Below, piece by piece: positions 33,724 to 42,579 of a stretch of 55,653 nt of DNA (its first letter is position 1; each line of letters opens with the position of its first letter). This DNA is from an uncultured Clostridia bacterium (lineage in GTDB: Bacteria; Bacillota; Clostridia; Christensenellales; Aristaeellaceae), in contig CANQKI010000005.1 of assembly GCA_947624355.1 (NCBI GenBank), forward strand, positions 1 through 55,653, given 5' to 3'. The notes beneath the pieces are model-generated. The model made no database searches, was not told the origin of the DNA, and saw only the letters and a list, made by a program, of their open reading frames with translations. Both the position numbers and the translations under genes were made by a program.

Positions 33724-35187
33724 TCATTTTCCTCCGCGATTGAAACGTTGATTGAGCAGTTGAATCTCCATTCTGACGGTTTCGGGCATGGGTCCGGCCA
33801 TGCGCCAGCGCCAGTTGCCGCCGCCCACCGTGCCCGGCAGGTTCATGCGGGCTTCCACGCCCAGGCGCAGAAAATCCTGAGCCGGAATCACCGCCAGATC
33901 GGCCGCGCTTTCAAAGGCCGCGGCAATGAGCCGGCCGGCCACCTCGTCCCCTGGGCCGAAATTCAGTTTCTGCATGCAGAAGGCCCGGGTTTCTTCCGTG
34001 GCGTCGCTCCACCAGCCAAGCACCGTGTTGTTGTCGTGGGTGCCGGTATATACAACGCAGTTTTGTTCATGATACTGCGGTAGATGAGGATTGGTTTCAC
34101 CCCCGTCAAAGGCAAAGGTGAGCACCTTGAGGCCGGGATAGCCGCAGAATTTCAACAGCCGCTTCACCCGGTTGTTGACCTCGCCCAAATCCTCGGCAAT
34201 GATCTGCACGCCCCGGAGTTCCTTTTTCACCAGGCGGAAGAAGCTGCGGCCCGGGGCCTTGTTCCATTTCCCCACCCGGGCATTTTTCGCCCCGGCAGGC
34301 ACGGCGTAATAATTGGCAAAGCCGATGAAATGATCCACCCGAATCATATCGTACAGCCTGGCCATGGCCCGCAGGCGGTTCATCCACCAGTCGAACTTCC
34401 GCCTTTTCAGCTTTTTCCAGTCGTACAGCGGGTTGCCCCACAACTGCCCGTCCTCGGAAAAATAATCGGGCGGCACGCCCGCCACCTTGACAGGCCGGCA
34501 GTCCTCGTCAAACTGGAAAATTTCCGGATTGGCCCAGGCGTCCGCCGAATCCTCCGCCACATAAATGGGCATATCCCCCAGCATCTTCACACCCCGGCCG
34601 TTGGCATATTCCCGCAGGGCGTGCCACTGATCGAAAAACAGCTTCTGGACAAAAATATGGTACTCAATTTCGTCCCTGAGCTCCCGGCGGTACTTATCCA
34701 GGGCCGTGGGGCGGCGCAGCCGGGCATCGTCCGGCCAGCGCTGCCAGGACGCGTTCCCAAATTTCTTTTTGAGCGCCATGAACAGGCCAAAGTCCGCGGC
34801 CCAGGGGTATTTTGACAGAAACGCGCCGAAATTCACCCGATCCCGGCCCCGCTCAAAAGCTTTGCGGAGCAATTCGTCCTTTTGGACGCGAACGGCTTCG
34901 AAATCCACCTGGGACGTGTCCGGCAGCCCCTTGAATTCCCCGGGTTCCAGCAATCCGTCCTTTTCCAGCAGCTTCATATCGATGAGCAGCGGATTGCCCG
35001 CAAAGGTGGACGCGCTTTGGTAGGGCGAATCGCCAAAACCCGTGGGCCCCACCGGCAGCACCTGCCAGACGGTCATGCCCACGTCGTGCAGGAAATCCAC
35101 AAAGTTATAGGCCGCCTGCCCCAGGGTGCCGATGCCGCCGGGTTCGGGCAGCGAAGTGATGTGCAGCAACATGCCGCTTTCTCGCAT
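33724..35187 (-). CDS. malQ: 4-alpha-glucanotransferase (GH77, amylomaltase)
   Basis: A 487-residue GH77 enzyme disproportionating maltodextrins. The catalytic segments are IRVDHFIGF (nucleophile Asp), IAEDLGEVNNRV (acid/base Glu) and TGTHDNNTVLGW (stabilising Asp). The protein begins MRESGMLLHITSLP; the start at 35187 follows GGGAGGAAG. A longer frame to 35253 has no ribosome site. Located directly downstream of the DeoR-type regulator and upstream of glgP. Confidence 0.95.
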   Translation of the reverse strand: MRESGMLLHITSLPEPGGIGTLGQAAYNFVDFLHDVGMTVWQVLPVGPTGFGDSPYQSASTFAGNPLLIDMKLLEKDGLLEPGEFKGLPDTSQVDFEAVRVQKDELLRKAFERGRDRVNFGAFLSKYPWAADFGLFMALKKKFGNASWQRWPDDARLRRPTALDKYRRELRDEIEYHIFVQKLFFDQWHALREYANGRGVKMLGDMPIYVAEDSADAWANPEIFQFDEDCRPVKVAGVPPDYFSEDGQLWGNPLYDWKKLKRRKFDWWMNRLRAMARLYDMIRVDHFIGFANYYAVPAGAKNARVGKWNKAPGRSFFRLVKKELRGVQIIAEDLGEVNNRVKRLLKFCGYPGLKVLTFAFDGGETNPHLPQYHEQNCVVYTGTHDNNTVLGWWSDATEETRAFCMQKLNFGPGDEVAGRLIAAAFESAADLAVIPAQDFLRLGVEARMNLPGTVGGGNWRWRMAGPMPETVRMEIQLLNQRFNRGGK

Positions 35188-35236
35188 AGAATCTTCCTCC
35201 CTGTACATGCCAAACAATGAAAACAAAAGAAATCGT

Positions 35237-36016
35237 TTATACCGTCTCCACACTGGCGTTCAGTTTTTTGAGCCGGGCCAGCATTTCCTCATCCAGATTT
35301 TTGTCCGTCAGCAGCAAATCGACCTGCCGGACGTCGCAGATTTTGGCCAGGGCGCGGCGGCCGAATTTGGTATGATCCGCCGCAATCACGCTGCGTGCGG
35401 CCGCCTGAAGCATCAGCTTTTTGACGCCCACTTCGGCAAAATTGGCATTGGTCACGCTGCCGGTCAGGTCGATGCCGTCCGCACCCACGAAAGCGATATC
35501 CACATGCGTATCCCGGATAAAATTTTCCGTATCCGTGCCTACCAGTTCCTGCCTTCCCTGCCTGCGCATGCCGCCGGCAACAATCAGCGTGCCCGACGGA
35601 TGAATGGGGGCCTGGTAGCCGATGTGCAGATCGTTGGTGATAATCGTCAGGTTCTCGTGGCCGGCCAGCGCCTGGGCGATAAAATACGTGGTGGTGCCCG
35701 AATCCAGCAGCACGGTGTCCCCCGGATGCACCATGGCCGCCGCCCGGGCGGCAATACGCTGCTTTTCCGCAGTCATCAGGCGCATTTTATCCGCAAGCTT
35801 ATGCTCGTAGGCCGTACTGCGGTCCATTTTGATGGCTCCGCCGTGGGTGCGGCGCAGGGCGCCCTGCCGGTCCAGATCGTCCAGATCCCGGCGCACGGTT
35901 GCCTCGGAAACCGAAAAATATTCCGCCAGCTCCCGAATCTGTGCGCTGGTATGCTCCTCCACATAAGCGATCATCCGCTTTTGCCGTTCGGCTGGAATGC
36001 ACGGCAGCGGTTCCAT
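35237..36016 (-). CDS. DeoR/GlpR-family transcriptional repressor
   Basis: A 259-residue regulator. An N-terminal winged helix-turn-helix (RQKRMIAYVEEHTSAQIRELAEYFSVSEATVRRDLDDLDRQG) is followed by a DeoRC sugar-phosphate sensor domain with LDSGTTTYFIAQAL, TNDLHIGY and VGADGIDLTGSVTNANFAEVGVKK. Such repressors respond to phosphorylated sugars. It starts after GGGGG at an ATG at 36016 and is the first gene before malQ-glgP; it probably controls its own unit. Confidence 0.93.
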   Translation of the reverse strand: MEPLPCIPAERQKRMIAYVEEHTSAQIRELAEYFSVSEATVRRDLDDLDRQGALRRTHGGAIKMDRSTAYEHKLADKMRLMTAEKQRIAARAAAMVHPGDTVLLDSGTTTYFIAQALAGHENLTIITNDLHIGYQAPIHPSGTLIVAGGMRRQGRQELVGTDTENFIRDTHVDIAFVGADGIDLTGSVTNANFAEVGVKKLMLQAAARSVIAADHTKFGRRALAKICDVRQVDLLLTDKNLDEEMLARLKKLNASVETV

Positions 36017-36057
36017 TGCCGCGGCCCCCTTTCATGAACAATCTGCAAGCCTGATTT

Positions 36058-36086
36058 ATGATACATGATTTTTTGAAAAATGTAAA
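36058..36086 (-). promoter_or_regulatory. Sigma-A promoter of the deoR-type regulator unit
   Basis: On the minus strand TTTACA (36086-36081), 17 nt, TATCAT (36063-36058). Confidence 0.65.
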
Positions 36087-36129
36087 GTGAAACCCTGGAA
36101 AAATCCTGTGAAAACCAGGAAACCGGCGC

Positions 36130-36158
36130 TTGCCAATCAGGACAATTTGTACTATAAT
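36130..36158 (+). promoter_or_regulatory. Sigma-A promoter of pcrA-ligA
   Basis: TTGCCA (36130-36135), 17 nt, TATAAT (36153-36158). Its -35 region is 44 nt from the divergent regulator promoter. Confidence 0.8.
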
Positions 36159-36262
36159 ACAGGCAGCGGCGTTCCCATTTGGGAACACCTTTGTGAAGCG
36201 GCACGCGTTCCCGCCGTCATGCCGTCAGGCATGGGCCGGAATACGGAAAAAGGGGAAAAAGA

Positions 36263-38530
36263 ATGAATCTATCTTCGTTGAATCCCATGCAGAGGCAGGC
36301 AGCCGAAATCCTGGATGGGCCTGTTTTGATTTTGGCCGGAGCGGGCAGCGGCAAAACCCGCACCCTCACCTACCGTATTGCCAACCTGATCGACCACGGC
36401 GTGGAGCCCTGGCATATTCTGGCCCTGACGTTCACCAATAAAGCCGCCCGGGAAATGCGGGAGCGGGTGGAAAAGCTGGTGGGCGAAAACGCGGAAGATA
36501 TGTGGTTGGGCACTTTTCATTCCGTATGTGTGCGCATTCTGCGCCGGGATATTGAAAAGCTTGGGTACAAGCGTTCCTTCACCATCTATGATGAGGACGA
36601 CCAGAACCGCGTCATCAAGGACGCGGTCAAAACCCTGCATTACGATGAAAGCAAGCTGCCCGTCCGGGACATCCGGGAAAAAATTTCCGACGCCAAGAAC
36701 CGGATGCTGACGCCGGACGAATGGTTTCAGGAATCCGCCCGGGATTACCGGGCCCAGCAGCTGCACGATATTTTTACCCTGTACGAGGAAAAGCTGCGGG
36801 CCGCCTGCGCCCTGGATTTTGATGACCTGCTGCTGCGCACCCTGCAGCTCTTCCTGGATCATCCCCCCGTGCTGGATTACTACCGGCAGCGGTTCCGCTA
36901 CGTCCATGTGGACGAATACCAGGACACCAACGCGGCGCAATATGAATTTGTGCGGCTGCTGACGGAGGAAAGCCGGAATCTCTGCGTGGTCGGGGACGAC
37001 GACCAGTCCATTTACGGCTGGCGGGGGGCCGATATCCGCAACATTCTGGACTTTGAAAAGGATTTTCCGGACGCCCGGGTGATCAAGCTGGAGCAGAACT
37101 ACCGCTCCACCGCCAACATCCTGGACGCGGCCAATCAGGTGATTGCCCACAACGTGGGCCGCAAGGAAAAGGCGCTGTGGACCGACGCGGGCGAGGGCGA
37201 AAAAATCCGCCTCTACAGCGCCGGGGACGAGCGGGAAGAGGCCGCCTGGATCTGCGAGCAAATCTGCAAGCTGCGCAGGAAGGACGTGCCCTGCTCCGAA
37301 ATCGCGGTGCTGTACCGGATGCATGCCCAGAGCCGTGTGCTGGAAGAAATGTTCATGCGGTCGGGCATTCCCTACAAGGTGTTCGGCGGCACCCGGTTCT
37401 ATGACCGGCGGGAGGTGCGGGACGCCCTGGCCTACCTGCGGGTCATCGTGAACCCGGCGGACGACGTATCCCTCCTCCGCATTATCAACACCCCCAAACG
37501 CGCCATCGGCGATTCCACCGTGGCCCTCTTGCAGGAGCAGGCCCGGGAGCAGGAAATTCCCCTGTATTCCGTCATCAACGACCCGCCGGACAGCCTGTCC
37601 TCTCGTTCCAAAAAGTGCATTTCGGAATTTGCCATGCTGCTTATGCGTCTGAACGCCCTGAAGGATACCATGCCCCTTTCCGAATTTGTGGAAGCGGTGG
37701 TGAACGAAACGGGGCTCAAGGCGCAGTATGAAATTGTCGGGGACGACGAGGCCCAGACGCGCCTTGAAAACCTGATGGAATTTGTGGGTGCTGCCCGGGA
37801 ATTTGAAAGCAAATCCCAGGAAAAGACGCTGGAAGCATACCTGGAAAACGTGGCGCTGGTCACCGATCTGGACCGGCAGGAGGACGCGCCCCAGTACATT
37901 ACCCTCATGACCCTCCATTCCGCCAAGGGCCTGGAATACGATGCCGTGTTCATGGCCGGTATGGAGGAGGGCATTTTTCCCTCCCAGCGAAGCGTTCTGG
38001 AAGAAAAGCGCATGGAGGAGGAACGCAGGCTCTGCTATGTGGGCATCACCCGGGCCAGAAAATATCTTTACCTTTCCTTTGCCCGGCGGCGGATGCTTTT
38101 CAACCAGATCACCCACAATCCCCCTTCCATGTTCCTCAAGGAAATTCCCGAACGCCTGCTGCGGGACGAATGGGCCGAAGCCGCCCGCCAGGGCATGACG
38201 CCGCTCCAAACCCACCCGGACCTTCCGCCCCGCCGGGAACGGCAGCGGAACCTGAGCTTCGGCACGCCCGGCATGCCCAGCCGGGGAGCCGTCCTCAATA
38301 TTCCCGGGGTGCAGAAGGGCTTCACCGTGCCTTCCGCTGCCCGCAGTGTGCGGGCCGAAAGCGCGCTGTTCCGGCCGGGGGACCATGTGCTGCACCGCAA
38401 GTTCGGGGAAGGCACGGTGCAGGAGGTGCGCGGCACGGGCGGCGACGCCCGCATCGTCATCACCTTTACCGCCTACGGCACCAAGGAATTTTCCCTCTCC
38501 ATTGCCCCCATCGTGAAAATTGACGTCTGA
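36263..38530 (+). CDS. pcrA: DNA helicase PcrA (UvrD/Rep family)
   Basis: A 755-residue superfamily 1 3'-5' helicase for replication restart and repair. Motif I is AGAGSGKTRTL (about 25-35), motif Ia LTFTNKAAREMRER, motif II VDEYQDTN, motif III VVGDDDQSIYGWRGAD, motif IV EQNYRSTANIL, motif V TLMTLHSAKGLEYDAVF, motif VI YVGITRARKYLYLSFA. The C-terminal Tudor-like RNA-polymerase-interaction domain starts at FRPGDHVLHRKFGEGTV. Upstream of ligA by 26 nt, the conserved Firmicutes pair. Confidence 0.97.
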   Translation: MNLSSLNPMQRQAAEILDGPVLILAGAGSGKTRTLTYRIANLIDHGVEPWHILALTFTNKAAREMRERVEKLVGENAEDMWLGTFHSVCVRILRRDIEKLGYKRSFTIYDEDDQNRVIKDAVKTLHYDESKLPVRDIREKISDAKNRMLTPDEWFQESARDYRAQQLHDIFTLYEEKLRAACALDFDDLLLRTLQLFLDHPPVLDYYRQRFRYVHVDEYQDTNAAQYEFVRLLTEESRNLCVVGDDDQSIYGWRGADIRNILDFEKDFPDARVIKLEQNYRSTANILDAANQVIAHNVGRKEKALWTDAGEGEKIRLYSAGDEREEAAWICEQICKLRRKDVPCSEIAVLYRMHAQSRVLEEMFMRSGIPYKVFGGTRFYDRREVRDALAYLRVIVNPADDVSLLRIINTPKRAIGDSTVALLQEQAREQEIPLYSVINDPPDSLSSRSKKCISEFAMLLMRLNALKDTMPLSEFVEAVVNETGLKAQYEIVGDDEAQTRLENLMEFVGAAREFESKSQEKTLEAYLENVALVTDLDRQEDAPQYITLMTLHSAKGLEYDAVFMAGMEEGIFPSQRSVLEEKRMEEERRLCYVGITRARKYLYLSFARRRMLFNQITHNPPSMFLKEIPERLLRDEWAEAARQGMTPLQTHPDLPPRRERQRNLSFGTPGMPSRGAVLNIPGVQKGFTVPSAARSVRAESALFRPGDHVLHRKFGEGTVQEVRGTGGDARIVITFTAYGTKEFSLSIAPIVKIDV

Positions 38531-38556
38531 ATCTGATAAAGGCAGGTTGACCGCTC

Positions 38557-40530
38557 ATGGAAAAACAGTGGGACATGCAATCCCTGGTCGATTACCTGAA
38601 CGAAACGGCGCGGGCCTATTATGTACTGGATAATCCCGTCATTTCGGACGCCGAATGGGACAGGCTGTATAACCAGCTTCTGAAAATGGAGCGGGAAAGC
38701 GGCATGACCCTGCCCGATTCCCCTACCCACCGGGTGGGGGGCGAGCCGCTGGCGGGCTTTTTGCAGCACCGGCACATCAACCGGCTGTGGAGCCTGGACA
38801 AGGCCCAGACGGAGGGCGAACTGAACGCCTGGTTCGACCGGGCCGAAAAGCTCCGGGCCCAGGACGCTTCCCTGCCGCCTCTGCAATTCGGTGTGGAATA
38901 CAAATTCGACGGGCTCACCATCAACCTGACCTATGAAAACGGCGTGCTGACCCAGGCCGCCACCCGGGGCAACGGCGAAGTGGGCGAGGGCATCCTGGCC
39001 CAGGCCCGCACCATTCACGATATCCCCCTTTCCATTCCCTGGAAGGGCACCATCGAGGTGCACGGGGAATGCATCATGAAGCTGAGCGCCCTGGAGGCCT
39101 ACAACAAAACGGCCGAGGAGCCCCTGAAAAACGCCCGGAACGCTGCCGCCGGGGCCCTGCGGAACCTGGACCCCGCCGTGACGAAGAGCCGGAACCTGTC
39201 CGCCTATTTTTACGAGGTCGGCACCATCGAAAACCCGCCCTACGACGACCAGACGGGCATGATCCGCTTCCTCCGGGAGCAGGGTTTCCCCGTGAGCCCC
39301 TATTTTGAAACGGCGGATTCTCCGCAGAAAGCAGCCAACCTCGTCCGGGAAATCGAGGAAAAGCGGGATTCGCTGGATTTCCTCATCGACGGCGCGGTTA
39401 TCAAGATCATGGATCAAAGAACCCGGCGTGCCATGGGCTATACGGACAAATTCCCCCGCTGGGCGGTGGCGTACAAATTCGCTGCCGAGGAAAATACGGC
39501 TACCCTGGAAAAGGTCACCTGGGAATTGGGCCGCACGGGCAAGCTGACGCCCCTGGCTCATGTTTCCCCCGTGGACTTTGCCGGAGTCACGGTCAAAAAA
39601 GCCACCCTCAACAATTACGGCGATATTCAGCGAAAGAAACTGACCCTGGGCTGCACCGTGCTCATTCGTCGCTCCAACGACGTGATTCCCGAAATCATGG
39701 GCCGGATGGAAGACGGAACGGGTGGCGAACCCATTCTGCCCCCCGACCGCTGCCCCGCCTGCGGCGGGCCACTCACCGAACGGGGGGCCAACCTGTTTTG
39801 CCTGAACCGGGATAGCTGCAAACCCCAGGCCGTGGCCCGCATCGCCCACTTCGCTTCCCGGGACGCCATGGATATTACCGGGTTTTCCGAAAAAACGGCC
39901 GACCTGCTGTACGATCAGCTTTCCGTCCGGGATCCGGCCGACCTGTACCGCCTGACCGGGAACGACCTAATGCCCCTGGAAGGGTTTCAGGAAAAGAAGG
40001 TGCGAAACCTACTGGACGCCCTGGAAGAAAGCAAGCACTGCACCCTTTCCCGCTTCTTGCTGGCCATTGGCATTCCCAACATCGGAAAGCGCACGGCCCG
40101 GGACCTTTCCCTGCATTTCGGCACGCTGGAAAATCTTCGGAATGCAGATTTGAACGCATTGCTGGAAATCGACGAAATCGGCGAAATCGTGGCGCAGAGC
40201 ATCCTGGATTTCTTTTCCTATCCCGAAAACGACCGGATGATCGAAAGGCTGCTGAAAGCGGGCGTGCAGCCCCGGCGGGAGGACGCCCAGGCGGGCGGCG
40301 CCCTGCAGGGGCTCACATTGGTGGTGACCGGCACGCTGCCCGGCTTTTCGCGGCAGGAAGCAGAAGAATTCATCCGCGCCAATGGGGGCGCGGCCACGGG
40401 CAGCGTCAGCAAAAAGACCAATTACGTGGTGGCCGGGGAAAACGCGGGCAGCAAACTGCAAAAGGCGCTGAGCCTGGGCATTCCGGTCATCAGCGAGGAA
40501 GAACTTCGGCAGATGGTGCAAAAAGGGTGA
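38557..40530 (+). CDS. ligA: NAD-dependent DNA ligase
   Basis: A 657-residue ligase joining nicks at replication and repair. Ia domain at the N-terminus (NETARAYYVLDNPVISDAEWDRLY), adenylated lysine in VEYKFDGLTINL (about residue 115), OB fold, a zinc finger (CPACGG...CLNRDSC), four helix-hairpin-helix units, and a C-terminal BRCT domain from about residue 585 (GLTLVVTGTLPGFSR). The length is typical. Co-transcribed with pcrA. Confidence 0.96.
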   Translation: MEKQWDMQSLVDYLNETARAYYVLDNPVISDAEWDRLYNQLLKMERESGMTLPDSPTHRVGGEPLAGFLQHRHINRLWSLDKAQTEGELNAWFDRAEKLRAQDASLPPLQFGVEYKFDGLTINLTYENGVLTQAATRGNGEVGEGILAQARTIHDIPLSIPWKGTIEVHGECIMKLSALEAYNKTAEEPLKNARNAAAGALRNLDPAVTKSRNLSAYFYEVGTIENPPYDDQTGMIRFLREQGFPVSPYFETADSPQKAANLVREIEEKRDSLDFLIDGAVIKIMDQRTRRAMGYTDKFPRWAVAYKFAAEENTATLEKVTWELGRTGKLTPLAHVSPVDFAGVTVKKATLNNYGDIQRKKLTLGCTVLIRRSNDVIPEIMGRMEDGTGGEPILPPDRCPACGGPLTERGANLFCLNRDSCKPQAVARIAHFASRDAMDITGFSEKTADLLYDQLSVRDPADLYRLTGNDLMPLEGFQEKKVRNLLDALEESKHCTLSRFLLAIGIPNIGKRTARDLSLHFGTLENLRNADLNALLEIDEIGEIVAQSILDFFSYPENDRMIERLLKAGVQPRREDAQAGGALQGLTLVVTGTLPGFSRQEAEEFIRANGGAATGSVSKKTNYVVAGENAGSKLQKALSLGIPVISEEELRQMVQKG

Positions 40531-40543
40531 AGTGGTATTCCCT

Positions 40544-40572
40544 GCAAAAAGGCTTGACAGCGCCTTTTTTGC
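40544..40572 (+). terminator. A/T-rich hairpin after ligA overlapping the next promoter
   Basis: GCAAAAAGGC (40544-40553) can pair with GCCTTTTT(T)GC (40562-40572). The 3' arm is the T-run. The loop holds the -35 box of the next promoter. Only three G-C pairs form the inner stem, so termination strength is uncertain. Confidence 0.45.
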
Positions 40573-40581
40573 CTGTATAAT
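40554..40581 (+). promoter_or_regulatory. Sigma-A promoter of the unknown gene and RluA unit
   Basis: A perfect TTGACA (40554-40559) and a perfect TATAAT (40576-40581) are spaced by 16 nt, with an extended TG just before the -10. Confidence 0.8.
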
Positions 40582-40668
40582 GACGGTATACGCCTGCACA
40601 CCGCGTTTCCCTTTCCGGAAGCGAAGCTGCACGCGGGATAAACCCTGACGGAAAGGGGCGATGAGCCT

Positions 40669-41709
40669 TTGCTCAGAATCCATCCGTACCGGCCCGAGCG
40701 ATGGTGCGACAAAACCATGAGCGTGCTGCGGGAGCAGCAGTTGGAAGCCTGCCAGGAACGGCTATCCGCCCGTCCCCGGCAAGGCCTTTTTGACGTATTG
40801 TGCGAAGATGAATGGAAAACGCTGTATCAGGCGTCCTTTTATTATCAGGAGGGTGCCAAAGAAGCACAGCCCCAGGAAACGCTGCAAAAACGGGTGCTGG
40901 ATCTGCTGCCCGAGGAAGTGTGCTTCCTCTCTCCCCTGGAGGATGACCTGGTCAAGCGCATGCTGATAGAGGACGGCAGCGCCGCCATCCGGGATTGGGA
41001 TGAAATTTCCACTGCCGAAGCCCTGTGCAGCCGGCTGTGGTGCACCCTGGAAATCCGGGACGACGAAACGGCCGTTTTATCATTGCAGCCCATCCTGCGG
41101 GAAAAAATCCAGGACGCCATGCTGACCACTGCTTATCTGCACACCCGTTCCCGTCTTTTTTCCTTTGACGCCACGCTGCACAGCCTCCTTTATTTATCCG
41201 GCTTTCTGCACGCTGCTGTGCCCATCCGCCATTTCAAAACAGTTCTGGCCGAAAACGCCACCCCGGATACCGATCTGCTGATTGCCCGGTATCTTCGCGC
41301 CGGCTTCGATTACACGCGGACGCCCCAGGGGGATATCCTGCTGCTGCATCCCGGCCTGGCCGATCCGGAGCATCTGCTGCACACCCTGGCCCGGCTGGAA
41401 GCCCCTGAAACGCACCTGACCCGGGAAATGATGCTGGGCGGCATGAACGGCATCCTGCCCGAGGAGGTAGCCTCCTGCGAAGCCATGCGGGGGGCGCTGA
41501 CCGGAGCCGTGCGACCGGAATATGATGAAGAAGAGGCGCTGGAAGATTTGCGGATGATGGCCAAGCAGGGAGCGAAACTTTCCGAAATGCGGGAAGTGCT
41601 GGAAAGCATGCTGTGCGTGCTGCCCACGCCCCGGATGCTGGCCGCCCTGACCGAACTGCATCTGCAGACCGTGCGGTGGATGGGCATGCCCTCGGCGGTG
41701 CTGAACTGA
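40669..41709 (+). CDS. Protein of unknown function
   Basis: A 346-residue protein not recognised from any motif. It is predicted soluble and acidic, with no signal peptide, no membrane segment and no cysteine cluster. Several Leu-rich, probably helical stretches run through it, and an acidic segment RPEYDEEEALEDL lies near residue 285. The start is a TTG at 40669 behind GAAAGGGG (40651-40658); an ATG at 40661 is out of frame and an ATG at 40717 has a poor ribosome site. It overlaps the pseudouridine synthase start by one base (TGATG), so translation is coupled. A role near RNA or translation is only a guess from this coupling. Confidence 0.75.
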   Translation: MLRIHPYRPERWCDKTMSVLREQQLEACQERLSARPRQGLFDVLCEDEWKTLYQASFYYQEGAKEAQPQETLQKRVLDLLPEEVCFLSPLEDDLVKRMLIEDGSAAIRDWDEISTAEALCSRLWCTLEIRDDETAVLSLQPILREKIQDAMLTTAYLHTRSRLFSFDATLHSLLYLSGFLHAAVPIRHFKTVLAENATPDTDLLIARYLRAGFDYTRTPQGDILLLHPGLADPEHLLHTLARLEAPETHLTREMMLGGMNGILPEEVASCEAMRGALTGAVRPEYDEEEALEDLRMMAKQGAKLSEMREVLESMLCVLPTPRMLAALTELHLQTVRWMGMPSAVLN

Positions 41710-42560
41710 TGCGGGTTTACGAGGCCGTTGTGCCGGAAAGCGCCCCTACTCAGCGGCTGGAAAACTATGTGCGCGCAGCCTTTCCCCTGCTGCCGGCCTC
41801 CGTCATCCGGAAAGCATTCGCGGCAAGGGACGTGAAAATGGACGGCGTGCGCGCGGGACGGGACGCCATGACGGAACCGGGGGCGCAGGTGCGGCTTTAT
41901 ACCGCCTATACGCCCGAACTGCCCGTTGTGTACGAGGATGACCGCATTCTCCTTGTCAACAAACCCGCCGGCATCAGTGTGGACGACGACGGCCGGGGCG
42001 GCATGACGGTGCTGTCCCTTTTGACGGAACGGGCCGCCGGGCAGTATATTCCCCGGCTCTGCCACCGGCTGGACAATCCCACCTGCGGCCTGCTGCTGCT
42101 GGCCAAGGACGATGAAAGCGAGCAGACGTTGCTGAGTGCTTTCCGGGAGCGGCGGCTGGAAAAAAAGTATGAATGCCTGGTTCGCGGGCAGATGCGGCCC
42201 GAAAGCGCCACCGCGGAGGCCTTTCTCATCAAGGATGCGGCAAATGCCCGCGTACGGATCGTCACCCACGCCGTGCCCGGGGCCGCGCCCATTGCCACCC
42301 GATATGAAACGCTGGATTTTGACGGCACGGTGTCCCGCCTGCGGGTCACGCTGCTGACCGGGCGCACCCACCAGATCCGCGCCCACCTGGCCTTTCTTTC
42401 CCATCCCGTTCTGGGGGACGATAAGTACGGCGACCGAACTTTCAACCGCCGCATGAAATCAGGAGGGCTGAAACTCTGCGCCTGCAGCCTGACGCTGCAC
42501 GCGGGGGGCTGTCTCTCCGACCTGGACGGCCGAACCTTTTCCGTCCATCCCCCATTCTGA
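41709..42560 (+). CDS. RluA-family pseudouridine synthase
   Basis: A 283-residue enzyme converting uridine to pseudouridine in RNA. A short S4-like domain lies at the N-terminus (RLENYVRAAFPLLPASVIRKAFAARDVKMDG). The catalytic motif is CHRLDNPTCGLLLLAK, with the nucleophile Asp in HRLD and Cys where most family members have Ser. TGRTHQIRAHLAFLSHPVLGDDKYG is the other signature. The ATG at 41709 overlaps the previous stop; the longer frame from 41613 is inside that gene. rRNA versus tRNA target undetermined. Confidence 0.92.
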   Translation: MRVYEAVVPESAPTQRLENYVRAAFPLLPASVIRKAFAARDVKMDGVRAGRDAMTEPGAQVRLYTAYTPELPVVYEDDRILLVNKPAGISVDDDGRGGMTVLSLLTERAAGQYIPRLCHRLDNPTCGLLLLAKDDESEQTLLSAFRERRLEKKYECLVRGQMRPESATAEAFLIKDAANARVRIVTHAVPGAAPIATRYETLDFDGTVSRLRVTLLTGRTHQIRAHLAFLSHPVLGDDKYGDRTFNRRMKSGGLKLCACSLTLHAGGCLSDLDGRTFSVHPPF

Positions 42561-42579
42561 AGCTAAAGGAGCAAAAAAG

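Noticed and set aside
31303-34083. 926-codon plus-strand frame opposite glgP and malQ
   Set aside because: Antisense shadow; no ribosome site and no recognisable domain, while GlgP is clear.
36090-36118. CCTGG...CCAGG inverted repeat between the deoR-type gene and pcrA as an operator
   Set aside because: Five-base arms with a 16-nt spacer are expected by chance and do not overlap either promoter convincingly.
36269-38395. 708-codon minus-strand frame opposite pcrA
   Set aside because: Shadow of the helicase gene; H/G/Q-rich translation without domains.
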